A stretch of 64,000 bases of DNA, taken from the NCBI GenBank assembly GCA_021234155.1, contig JAJEKV010000078.1, forward strand, positions 682,001-746,000, read 5' to 3'. Origin of the DNA: Isoetes taiwanensis. Its lineage: Eukaryota; Streptophyta; Lycopodiopsida; Isoetales; Isoetaceae. Shown here one piece after another: positions 1-11,020 of this stretch. Within the stretch, counting starts at the first letter, position 1; each line of letters opens with the position of its first letter. The notes beneath the pieces are model-generated. The model searched no databases and was not told where the DNA came from. It was given only the letters and a program-made list of their open reading frames with translations. The position numbers were made by a program, and so were the translations under genes.

Positions 1-1179
1 TGGAACACAACGATCTCTCCCTTATAAAGGTAGCCCATATAGTGGGCGATACTTGCATCTCTGCCAAGGGTAACTCTGTCATGTCTGGCGCAAAAATCGT
101 CCACAAAAATCTCCTGCGCAATAAACAATCGTTCTTAGGCACTTAACAAAATAAGCAAACTTATGGTAGCTTACCTCCACTTCATCAGATGCAATAACCG
201 CTTTGGTAGAAATGTTGATGGACGACCTTGAAGAGCTTGATTCGCTCTTTGATACTTGTTTTGCACTATCCGTTTTAGCTTCTGATGTACTCGCCTCGAA
301 CTTTACTTCTGAGACTTCCTTCAGGCCCATTTCTACCATCTCCAGAACTCTATCAAAAGCATTCTCGGGAGCTATTGAAGTTCCATCATAGGTTAAGAGA
401 TCATGCAGGTTCCTAGGCACTTCCGGCTCGAAGTCAATGAAGTCGTCTAGACCAACAACGAAAGCATAGATTTGTCCAAGGACCTCATCTTCCCTCAAAC
501 CAGTAATGGAAGATATATCGTGGAGAAGAAGATAGTCCTTCCCTCCTATGTTAACTGGCAAGGCTTCCGTGACACCCCATCTATCAAGTTTCTCTTCATG
601 CTCGTCTACGTCTTCATCCTCGTCCTCGCCGAGCTTTTCTACAAGTTCCTTCTCTTTTCTCGCATCAAATACCTCCTCTGGTGGTGAGGTTCTCGCAATA
701 GCCTTCACCGTGGTTCTTCCCCTATCTGTTGGTGGGAACCGTATATATCATGTAAGTAGCAAACATGATGTCAACTGGATATAAATTATCCTTCCCGTCC
801 TTCTCACATAAGTAAACCGGTAGGTCTCTTGAAGCGACCTTCGAACCTTATCTTGGTCATCTTTGGGAAAAAGCTTCAGAAAGGACTTTAGACTCAATAC
901 AATCTTCCCAGTCGAGGGAGAAGGACGCGCTTCAGTTTCTGCCACGGCCATGAAACTCTGAATGTACTGACCATACACGTCAATGTGTTTGTTGGCCTCA
1001 GAGATTATATCTACCGTTAGGCAGAAGTTATTGTAGACTACAGTGGCGTCTACCGGGTTTTCAGGCTGTTGAGCAAACTCATCTGGGTGTGACAGCCGAT
1101 ATTCTGCTTCCTTCCTGACGATCTGGTCATACCATGCCTGGAACTGTTCCCAAGCTTTCTCTGACCTGCCGTTTGACAT
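1..1179 (-). CDS. Unidentified protein gene, partial (runs off left edge)
   Basis: I do not recognise the family. The first block opens at an ATG at 1179 and runs to about 790; it contains the motif WEQFQAWYDQIVRKEAEYR and a Lys/Asp-rich stretch. A second block runs from about 720 to 175. It has an acidic run (EDEDEDVDEHEE), a segment reading ITGLREDEVLGQIYAF and a Ser-rich tail, and it ends at a good splice donor (GAG|GTAAGC, 175/174). The next exon starts at 113 after a GCGCAG acceptor and stays open in the same phase to base 1, which supports the intron. The junction between the first two blocks (about 720-800) is not settled: the best-looking donor, at TAT|GTGAGA, does not keep frame. A nuclear or regulatory role cannot be inferred. 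It could also belong to an unclassified mobile element. Confidence 0.45.
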
Positions 1180-1295
1180 TGCGGAATTGTAGCGCCTCCT
1201 TTAGTACAATAAAAAACCTGATCGCCTAAAAGTAAGTGCCTGCGAGCTGACGGCGCGAAACTAAAATGTCTTAAGTGTCCTGACGAGAAATATGT

Positions 1296-1496
1296 CGCAC
1301 CGTGGCCACGGTGCGAAACAAATATAAACGCCAAAGACAACAATAAGGTATTTGCACCGTGGCCACGGTGCGATATTTGCCGAAAAGAAGGCCAAATTTA
1401 TGTTAAACTGCAAAACATACTACACCGTGGCCACGGTGCGAAACTACACAATACGACTACACGAACTCCACATGTTTCGCACGGTGGCCACGGTGC
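1296..1496. repeat. Four spaced copies of a GC-rich palindrome
   Basis: The core CACCGTGGCCACGGTG occurs at 1297-1314 inside a perfect 20-bp palindrome (1296-1315), at 1354-1371 and at 1423-1438. A one-mismatch copy lies at 1479-1496. Start-to-start spacing is 58, 69 and 56 bp. The spacers are AT-rich and unlike each other, apart from short TTTCG / CGAAA extensions beside some copies. The set lies about 117-317 bp upstream of the ATG at 1179, so it is in the likely promoter of that gene. It could be a cluster of dimeric transcription factor sites, or a small mobile hairpin that inserted repeatedly. Confidence 0.9.
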
Positions 1497-1566
1497 TAAC
1501 TTTGCAAAAGGATTTAAGTTACAACACTGGGATTTGAACCCAGTAACACCATTGTTATTTATTTGT

Positions 1567-2208
1567 TTAACTGTTTTCACTTAAAGAAAGTACAACAGGA
1601 GGCATACAGAGCTTTGTTGTATACAATTCTTCCCTACGTTTTCCTACCTTGACACCATCCACCAAAAAATGGAAGACGTTTAAGTCACATTCTGATTCCA
1701 AAATAATTCTTACATCAAATAAAGACCATGCTTCTTCGACTTTTAAGGTTTTAAACAATTGACCACTTTTGAAGATAGCAATGTCAATGACCGCAGAATG
1801 GGTACCATCAGCATCGTCTTGTTCCACTGGAACCCACGTCCATCTGCTCCCTTCTTTTACTTCCCTCCATCTTCTGTATTTGAAGGTAATGTAAACTGTT
1901 TGCTTTCGAATACAATACCTGATTCGAACGCTTTCTTTCTTTATCCTGCACTGTACCTTCTCAACTCCTTCATGCAGACGGGATGACCATTCATCACATA
2001 AAATGTCATCCAGAAACAACTGACAATCACTTACAGTAAACATTTTTGAAGTCTTCTTGACATTCTCGACATTCTTAAACAACGTAATAAACATATCGAT
2101 GGGTACATTTACTTTCACGTGTCCACAGACTCCACCTTTCTCCTTCAAAGCACTGAAAATTTCCTGTGACAATTTCAGCTTGGCAAGAAACAGAGAACTG
2201 GAATCCAT
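1567..2208 (-). CDS. Unidentified 213-residue reading frame
   Basis: An open frame of 213 codons starts at the ATG at 2208 (MDSSSLFLAKLKLSQEIF) and ends at 1567. It has no recognisable domain. The middle is basic (KVQCRIKKESVRIRYCIRKQ). The C-terminal third has alternating hydrophobic strands (AVIDIAIFKSGQLFKTLKV; VFHFLVDGVKVGKRREE), as a small beta-rich fold might. A possible splice acceptor (ATCACAG) lies just upstream, so this may be the last exon of a longer gene with earlier exons at 2.3-2.8 kb. It lies upstream of, and on the same strand as, the block that starts at 1179, with the four palindromes between them. It is a candidate lineage-specific gene. Confidence 0.4.
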   Translation of the reverse strand: MDSSSLFLAKLKLSQEIFSALKEKGGVCGHVKVNVPIDMFITLFKNVENVKKTSKMFTVSDCQLFLDDILCDEWSSRLHEGVEKVQCRIKKESVRIRYCIRKQTVYITFKYRRWREVKEGSRWTWVPVEQDDADGTHSAVIDIAIFKSGQLFKTLKVEEAWSLFDVRIILESECDLNVFHFLVDGVKVGKRREELYTTKLCMPPVVLSLSENS

Positions 2209-3179
2209 TGGGCAGGAACTAAGCTGTGATAATGGGGGCAATGGTAAGTCCACAATTTTGCCTTAATACTCATATTTTAAGAACCAAATCCCGTTTTCCC
2301 GCAGCTGCACTTCTGTTTGACCTTCAAAAAGCAAGGATCCAATATCATAATAGAAAGCACGGAAGATGCTTGTGATAGAACTCGATGGTTCCAGGTCCAA
2401 AGACATCGAAATACAGAGCCTCGAGATACCGTAAAACCCAATTAGTTGATTTCTTGAGAATACAATGAATGACGGATTAGCAATGGATATAATGAAACTC
2501 ACAATTAGCACTAAGCTCGTGGAAATTACGTCGAGATCTTATCTTTTCTTTTTCTCATGTCCGTAGGGGTGTATAGGTGTCCGACCTTGATATATACTTC
2601 CCTCTCACCTCGAACCCGACAACAATAGCCTTCCAATGGCTTGAAATAACATTTCTCCCGCCTTTGATCACCCGGTGAGGACCTCTCGAGTGGCTGGGTC
2701 GGATTGTAATGAAGCTCCCAAGAAATATATTGAAGCAGCCGAAATCGTTCTCAGCTGTGACAGAGGTAATCGCCATCTGAAATGAACCGGCAAATTAATT
2801 AGATCAAACAGTCTGAATCAGATGAGCTCGCAGAACTAGACGGATTGAAAGCATTAGCAAACCTGGATGGAGAGGCGCGAAAAGACGGGGGAAGGGGGCC
2901 GTTGAGGAAGGGGATACTTATAGACACCCCAACATTTAAGCGGTAATTCGCATGGAATAATTTGTAATTATTGCTTCCGCCCACCGAACCTCTGGGCGGT
3001 AGGTCAGGATAATGCCGAACCTGTACCTTGACGACACCTGGCAGGGGAAGGCAGGCATGGATGAAGAAAAGCCTGTACCCCCCCGCATTCTCATTGGCCG
3101 CGCGATTTCCATGCTGGCATCGAGGTTGGGACAATAAGTGATCCCAAAAAAACTCTAATGATAAAATACAACAAAGATC
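2209..3179. other. Unassigned stretch, possible 5' exons of the neighbouring minus-strand frame
   Basis: Short minus-strand frames occur at 2600-2776 (MAITSVTAENDFGCFNIF, ending near a GAG|GTGAGA donor) and around 2350-2450 (a frame reading NWVLRYLEALYFDVFGPG). Neither can be joined confidently to the 1567-2208 frame or matched to a family. The 2800-3130 part is moderately GC-rich and could be a promoter or 5' leader. Confidence 0.3.
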
Positions 3180-5010
3180 GTGGCCAGGATGTATAATATC
3201 AAGCCTCAGGAGGAAGAAATGTTCTACCTTCGGCTATTGTTACTCCATGCAAAAGGGGCGACAAGTTATGAGGACTTACTACATGTTAATGAAAAACAAT
3301 GCACAACATTTAAAGAAGTTGCAAAAGAAGTTGGTCTGGTCCTTGATGACCATGAATGGAAACTAAGGCTTGATGAGGCAGTTAGCTACCAAATGCAATC
3401 GTAGTTCCGACAGATGTTTGCATTCATCTGCGTACACGACGAGCCGTATGATCCACGAGCACTATGACAAAAATTCAAGCAAGACATGTGTGAGGGTTAC
3501 CTAAGACAAATGCCACATACGTTAGCAGAATATAGCACTTACTGACATCAACTTTTTTTAAGAAGCAAACAACATGACTTGTCAAATCATTGGCCTACCA
3601 ATTCCTGATCTTAATTTAAAATTCCTTAATGATGTTATAGCAATTGACATTGAGCAAGAGCCGATTGAAGGAACAGAGCAATAGAGAAAAGCTAAATAGT
3701 GAGCAACTACGAATTGTAGACACCATCATACAGCTTGTACAGAACCCTACACGCAGCAACAAATGCCAAAGCATCAATGGACTAGGTGGTACAGGAAAGA
3801 CTTTCTCCTTCAACACACTCATAAGCATAATCAGGTCCATGCACCAAGCAGTTGCCACAATAGCTTGGGCAGGCATAGCAAGCCTCCTATTAAAAGGTGC
3901 TCGAACTATGCACTCAACTTTTAAATTGCCTCTTAGTCTTCAGCAGAACCAACATTCGCTTTACGGCCAGTTAATCAAGAAGCAAACTCAGTTCATAAAG
4001 CAAAAGTTCTGATATGGGATGAAATAGAGATGACCCATACAATGCAGCAGTTTGGCGAAGTTTTGAAGGGGAGAAGGCAAAATGAGGAGCTATTTGGTGG
4101 CATCATAGTGGTTGATGCATGTGACCTTAGGCAATTGTTACCTGTTGTCAAAAGAGCAAGCAAAGCACAAATAATTTCAAAGTGTGTGAAGCAAAATCTT
4201 TTGTGGACACAATTTACTTTCCACAAGCTCATACAAAATATGCGTGTAGCACCACATGAAAGGAGCTGGTCAACGTACCTATTGCATCTAGGAAATGGCG
4301 AGATCATGAATGATGAGGGCCTCGCAAATAATGTAGTACATATTCTACGGGGTTGTATCGCTCAAAATGATATTGTTGACAAGACATATGATGCATATAT
4401 ATCACAAGAACAATTTCCAACTATGCACAACAAGGCAATACTTTGTCCTCGTCATCGAGCGCACGGAAGGAGAAAAAGTTGCTTACACGAGCATTGATGC
4501 TTTCAATTTGGATGGCGATCGTGATAAGAGGTTTTTCCAATGAAAGCTTGAACAAGCTCATGGAGTCTAGCATGCCTCCTCACAAACTACACATAAAAAA
4601 AGGAACAATCATCATGTTGCTAAAACTACACACAAAAAAAGGAACAATCATCATGTTGCCACATAACTTGTCCTTAAATGATAGCCTATGCAATGGATCG
4701 AGATTACAAGTCGATAATGCTTTTAACACACTTCATATATGCGCACATAATTAGAGGAAATCACAAAAAGATACAAGTATTTTTGCCAAAGATAAACTTG
4801 ACACTATCAGAGACGCAAATCCCACCCTATTGGAGTTTCATTTTCAATTGATGGTTTCAAACTCACAAGGGCAATTATTAAATCGCATGGGAATCTACTT
4901 ACACATGCCAGTCTTCTCACATGGGCAACTATATGTCGCACTATCCAGGTGCACATCCAATAGAAAACACAAGCAAGCAAGGGAACTGGACTGAAAATGA
5001 AGGAATCTAC
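3180..5010 (+). pseudogene. Broken PIF1-like helicase, Helitron or free-standing type
   Basis: Several plus-strand frames line up in the order of a PIF1-family helicase. First comes VARMYNIKP...MFYLRLLLLHAKGATSYEDL (from about 3183), a block typical of the region before the helicase core in Helitron and PIF1-like proteins. Walker A follows (INGLGGTGKT, 3773-3802), then AGIASLLLKGARTMHSTFKLPL (about 3870-3935), a DEAH-like box as WDEIEMTH (about 4015-4038), DACDLRQLLPVV (about 4114-4149), and a C-terminal motif VI reading [11 protein letters not shown] (about 4920-4953). Frameshifts and in-frame stops separate the pieces, for example near 3400-3640 and 4500-4800, so it is not functional. No Rep/HUH domain was seen, so assignment to Helitron rather than another PIF1-carrying element is inference. 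Confidence 0.8.
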
Positions 5011-8000
5011 ACCTCGAATATCATTTCTAAGGAGGTGCTTCAAGATGAGAATGTGTAGCTTCAAAGAGTAAGCACTATCCAAAACCGTAAAAATGTTGTA
5101 AACTACTTTCCATCAACTTAATATTGTTTGATTGATCAACGAGTGTTCTCACTAAATGATTATAAAAATGACATATGAACTCCCTTCCAAAAGCATCAAG
5201 CTCTGAAGTTATTGAATGAAACAATGGCTCACCATTAGTAAGCACCTATCCTGCAATCAATACACAACTTATGGAATAGCACTAACCATTGCAAATATTA
5301 TTTTCTAGGAACATCTGGTTATCAAAGGGCAGAAAATAGATCAATTTCTTCTAGGCATTATCAATAGTGACATGTATAAAATATTCGACAATTGTCGTTG
5401 AGTCTGATCAAAGTTAAAAATATGAAACATGTTATAAAGAGTTTCCAACAGAAGCTACACTCTCCCAAGGAGTTAAAGTAGCGATGCACAAAGTCAAAGC
5501 ACGTAAAATCTATGATAAAATTCATAGCGACCATGAATTTGCCATACAATTGCTACGAATATTTGTATTCATTCTAAATTTTATTTTATCAATTATTATT
5601 TCATGCATATGTTTATCTTAACAAATTCATAAAACTTATTTTATAGCATAATAATGACCATGGTGCCTTGTTCAACCATTGCCCTTTGTAGTTGAATGCA
5701 GACTTCAGTTTATAATCATTGCCCTTTGTAGTTGAATGCAGACTTCAGTTTATAATCATCGACCATATATGTCCAACTAGACATTCTCAATAATACCTTT
5801 AAATGCGCGACGAAAACCCACATTGGGCACTTCTAGTACATATATATTATGTACTACTACGAAAATAATTAAAGTTTTATATAATAAAACGTTCAATTTC
5901 AAACACCAGTAAAATGGTTACAGTGTACGTACAAAAAGCTCAAAAAACCATTGAATATTCGCAATATTTTAGTTTTCAAACGATAATATTTAGAAATATA
6001 AAGTTTCATTTGATGGACTGGTTCTAAAATTTTGACAATAGATAATTTTCAAGTGTTTACCAAATTACATTTTATGCATAATAAATTTAGAATAAGAATC
6101 AAAATTAAAAGTTTGACCAAATCTTTATAAAAGATCTTCATCAACAATTCCATGGTTGTAAATAGATAGATAAACTTTTGAATAGTTTTTTAACTTAATT
6201 AAGAATACAATAAAATTACTAGCTCCACTTATAATATCCACATGTCTACATATAAGAGAATATGATAGATTTTTCAACATTCACGAATATCAAAAGGCCA
6301 TGGGACCATACAATGCAAATACAACCATTACTACTTCGCGAAAGGTTCTAAAGGGAAAAAACCTTTGCACTAATGATGATACTAGAAAATCAATAATAAA
6401 TAAGCTTATACAAAGAAGATTATGGTGGCTGTTGATGGTTCATCAATTGAAGACGCATATCTAGAACCTTAAGCATATATACTGCCAAGTCATGCACAGA
6501 TGGTGCTCTGAGAAGCTGTGGAAGCATGGAATGTAAATGCTAATCTCAAATAATGATTCCCGATCATCTAAAAAATATGACATCTCAAAAGTGTATAGTT
6601 TTTATTTTCAATAACCTGTAACTGGCCACATACACATAATCTCGACTTACGTGCTATTGTGGCAACGGCCATCTACCTATTTCAATATGTAGGTTGTTAG
6701 ACCATGTACGAATTGATGCGATAGCTATAAGTTTCTTTTCCTATCAAAGAAGCAAATAAATAAGCTTGTGGTCCTTGTGCTAAAGTGGGGTTTATATGTG
6801 CATGATAATGACCAGCTTTAACTTGGGTCCATATCTTTTAAATATTGATTATTTTTTTGCAAAAATCATGTCTACTTAGTAATAGGGCGATAGTAAGATA
6901 TTGATGAAGGTTATTTGCAGTAGCTAATGGAACAAGAATTAATGCTTTCTTTAATGAAGCAAGACTGAGGGAACATAGAAGGCTTAAGAGTATTGAATAT
7001 CACGATTGAATAAATAACACCAAGATAAGGATAAGAAAATGGCAACCTTTTGCATGTGTATGAAAGTAGGCCATGGGTTCTTGGATAAAGCATGAATTGA
7101 TTAGATGAATAGCACCAAGGTAAGAATAACAAATGGCAATCTTTTGCATGTGTATGAAGTTAAGAAGGCCAAGGCTCCTTAGAAAAAGCATCTCTTTATA
7201 TGAGACTACCACAATTCACTTTGTCCCATGGGAACTGTGTGAACAAAATTCTTTCTTACTTTGAATTTCTCTTTCAAAAGTACAAGGTACAACCATCAAC
7301 ATTAGCATTCACATGTGATGCATGCACTCCTAATTTTCAAAGGTTTCATCCACAGTCAAGGTCAGAACAAGGTTACACGTCTTTGACATATTATAACAGG
7401 TTGGATCATCTTTCTTAATTTCCATATTTTAAAGTAGAAGAAAAAGCAGATGCAATTTATGGTATCACTTTATATACGCATATTTATATATCAAAGAAAC
7501 GTAATACACACTTCCATAGACCTTCTAAATCTAGTTTTTAACTTATTATTATGGTCCAAATTTTGAACAGTTGGCATATAATTTTAATAATAATGTAGTA
7601 AACAGTTACATGTTAAAATAGGTAAAATGCGGCGAAAACAACAGAGTGGAATGGTCAATTAGATTTAACTCGTCTGTATGTGCTCCACTTGTTCTTTGTT
7701 GATACCACAAAGCCGCAATTTAATTAATTGTTTACTTAGGCATGACCAACATTTATTCTCACAAAAGTTGATAACATTGTGTGACTCAGAATCGAATCCT
7801 CATATTGTTGACATTACATGAGGTTAAAAACTCATTGAACACATAGTGCACCTTACATTGTTGACATTAAAAGGGTTTGAAAACTTAATGAACACATAGG
7901 GCACCTGCTGTCACTATACAAATGTTGTCACATTTATCCATTATTCTCATTGTTTCTTCTTTTTGGAATCTCCTCTGCAAGAGATGCCATTCGGATAATT

Positions 8001-9409
8001 GTATGAAATGCATGCATAAGGTGTGATCACATCTAGAACCCACTAATACACCCACACACACATTGCATAGCTTGCACACACATGCATGCACGCTGAACCT
8101 TTATACCAGGATTGTGCTGGAGTTGTGGCACCTAGCTTGTGATATAAAATTCAGCGAAGAACTTATTCCATACACATCTTTGCACGAGGAAGGGAATTGC
8201 GGGTATTGTTCATGTACACAATTCAGAAGTGTAGGGCAGGATGAGTACATTACATGGGTATTTTGAGCTGGCTCGAGCAGGGGGAGGTAATTGTTTTTTA
8301 TGGGTTACTGCTATCATTCAAGCATGTTTGGACGGTATGGCAGTTGCACCATCTCGGAGCCACTGCAAGAGCTGGGAATATTATGTCATGGTCAAGATAG
8401 GTAGATTGTGCTTTTTTAGGTCGAGTATTCTGTTGAATACGGGCAATCGGATTAGCAAAAGCAGAAGGATGGAAATCTAGAACATGAACAGAAAAGGCAC
8501 TGCAAAGACAATGTATTATTTAGGTACATTGGACTAGACAAAAAGAATTGGACCATTGATCACAAAATCAACATACAGCTACGCTCTCGTATAAAAGCAT
8601 GTACATACGATTTGTGGATATAATGCGAGGTATACACGTGGGAATTGGACGGCAGAGATGAAGCGTCATTGCTCAACAGCCGTTCCCGTCTCGTGCGGCT
8701 GACCCAAGTAAATTCACCTGAATTCGCTGTGGCCTATTGCACGATCCGCTAGAGGCGGCGATCTGAACAAATTTCTCGATCCATGCGGTGGGCGCTAGGC
8801 ATTTGCGCAAATCCCTTTGCAATCTGAAGGCTTCAGATCTTTGCCGACATTTTGATGCTTTCTTTTCTGGAATTTGGAGCTCTTTTGGTCACTTTGCAAG
8901 CAAAAACAGCTGCTAATGCTTACCGCTTACGTCTTCTCTCCCAATTGAAGCAGTTTGGCCACTAAGTTCCTGCTTCGGTCCTTGCATAAGGTACATTTGT
9001 GGCTATCAAGCTTTTCGCCATGGCAGATTGGATTCCGGGGAATAATCAGAAACACCCTTATTGCGTTCGTTTTGAAGAATTGCATTCGGCAGATGAAGTT
9101 ACATCTTTTGTTTTTAAATTTGTCAAGTGACTTTTGATTTAGGTGGACTAGTGAGGCTTTAGTTACTGCTCTGGAAAGAAAAATCATTGATTTGAAGCAT
9201 CGGGGCTGTTTCTGGACAGTATAATATCTTCGGCCATCAGTTTGTATGAGCTCAATCTGTGATTAGATACGTCCAATGAGACGAGCGTTACATAGGCCTC
9301 TGTGGCAGGCAAGCAGTTAAACAGCAATGTAGGTTTTTTTTTGGAAATCTAGAATGTAGGGATTTTGAAGACCTGGTCTGTTCCCCTGTTTTGATTTGTG
9401 GAAGCTCAA
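5011..9409. other. Intergenic, AT-rich, with short duplications; WOX promoter and leader at the right end
   Basis: No gene was recognised from 5.0 to about 8.6 kb. The stretch is strongly AT-rich and holds an exact 40-bp tandem duplication at 5677-5756, an imperfect ~90-bp duplication at about 7007-7190, and an imperfect ~52-bp duplication at about 7801-7905. From about 8640 the GC content rises. The stretch 8640-9409 is the likely promoter and 5' untranslated region of the WOX13-like gene, possibly with a leader intron. Confidence 0.6.
5677..5756. repeat. Exact 40-bp tandem duplication
   Basis: A 40-bp unit (beginning CATTGCCCTTTGTAG) occupies 5677-5716 and is repeated without change at 5717-5756. 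The copies are identical, so the event is recent or the sequence has been conserved by conversion. Confidence 0.95.
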
Positions 9410-11020
9410 ATGGATGATTGTCGGTCTAACAGAGAAGACCTTCCAGGGATTGAGGGATCTAGATTTCAACTGACAGGCTCAATGATGATGCCCAAGGGGG
9501 ATGTGCTTGCTCCATCTTTATTGCAACCAATATACCTGGCACAGCATGGACAGGTTATGACTGATGAACAGCTTGAAGCCCTACGTCGACAGATATCGGT
9601 CTACGCCACGATCTGTCAGCAATTGGTGGAGATGCATAAAGCTAGCGTTGCTCAGCAGTCCCATCTAAATAGTGAGTCTTCTGCCTATCAAACTCGTGCT
9701 CTGCATTGGGATTACTGTTGATGCCACTTTTATTGGGTGCCTGTGTGTGAAATTGATTTTCTGTACTTTCTCTGGTGTCATTTTCTTTTTAAGTAGTATT
9801 TTAGCTCGACTATTTCAGACTGGATGTAACAATTTTAGGGTTTTAATTCTGATAAGTGAAGAATTGAGGGATCAGCAGGAGAATGCTGTATCCTTTATAT
9901 CCTTATCTTATAGATACTGTTAGATCTATATTCTCCCATTTTCTTCTAGACTAATGTCCACAACCATATAAAATCATTGATGTCTCTTGAAAACTAGATC
10001 AAAAATTTGAAAGGGATCTCTTAATATTGACATCAAAAGATATTTATAATTAATATCTATAGAAGTCGTCTACTTCCAAGATGGCTCTAGTTGAAATTCA
10101 TTCAAGCAATACCATAACATCATAAGCTATATTATGTTCCATTTTTGGAGTTATATGTATGCTTTAGTCAGAACACTGCATAACAGAAATGGTCCCTTGA
10201 AGTATCAAACTCATGTGGCTTCACTTGAAATAGTGGAATATACTGATGGAGAAGTGAAATGCAGGTATTTCTGCAGCTCAGAGCTTACAATATGATCAGT
10301 CTATTACTGGTTACAAGACAACAGCACGGCATAGGTGGACACCTAGCCAAACTCAGTTGCATCTTTTGGAGAAACTTTTTGATCAAGGAATTGGTACTCC
10401 TAACAAACAGAAAATTAAAGAAATTACTGCTGAACTCAGCCAGTATGGAACAATCTCAGAGGCGAATGTCTATAATTGGTTCCAAAATCGGAAAGCAAGG
10501 TCAAAGAGGAAGCAACAGCCAGCAGCACATAGGGAAGGAGAATCTGAGTTAGATACAGATGCTGATTCTCCTCAGGAAAAAAAAGCAAAGTCTGATCAAA
10601 TGCAGGATTATACATCTGTTCATTCTGATATTGATGGACAAGCACTCGGAGGACAGTTAAATGTCGACCAACATACTTTAGAAATGAAAGGAGGTCAGGG
10701 GGTAAGAGAAAATTTTATCTGATTATGCACTATCAGATTTCTGGGCTTACTATCTATGTTGAATAGTGCAGCACTACGAAAAGTCTGCAACCTCTGGTGA
10801 TAATGGAGCCACAATCACAATTTTTGTGAATGGCAAGGAGTGGAAGGTATCTGCTGGTGTTTTTAATTTGAAAAGTAGTTTTGGGGAGACTGCAGTTTTG
10901 CTTAACGGCCAAGGGCAAATTATTGCAACAAATGAATCTGGAGCAATTCTTCAGCCTCTAAGTGCTGGAGAAAGATACACTTTGACTGAGTATGATTCTC
11001 TCTTTTCCACATTCTTGTGA
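9410..11020 (+). CDS. WOX13: WUSCHEL-related homeobox protein, WOX13 clade
   Basis: This is a nuclear homeodomain transcription factor of the ancient WOX13 clade, which in mosses and flowering plants acts in stem-cell formation and organ growth. Exons: 9410-9671, 10277-10701 and 10772-11020, with GT/AG introns in consistent phase, giving 311 residues. The ATG at 9410 is chosen because an in-frame TGA precedes it at 9392. Residues 49-76 hold the WOX13-clade block [20 protein letters not shown]. The homeodomain is at about 104-167, with the extended loops of WOX proteins and helix 3 reading [17 protein letters not shown]. An acidic and Ser-rich linker follows. Exon 3 encodes the clade's conserved C-terminal region (FVNGKEW at 247-253, then [12 protein letters not shown]). 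No WUS-box was seen, as expected for this clade. The gene looks intact. Placement within WOX13-type paralogues is not resolved. Confidence 0.93.

Noticed and set aside
1296-1496. CRISPR-like array
   Set aside because: Only four short palindromes with uneven spacers in eukaryotic nuclear DNA and no cas genes; treated as a palindrome cluster.
1520-1550. A tRNA T-arm-like sequence on the minus strand (GGGTTCAAATCCCAG)
   Set aside because: The T stem and B box are good, but no matching acceptor 5' strand, D arm or anticodon arm lies at the right distance.
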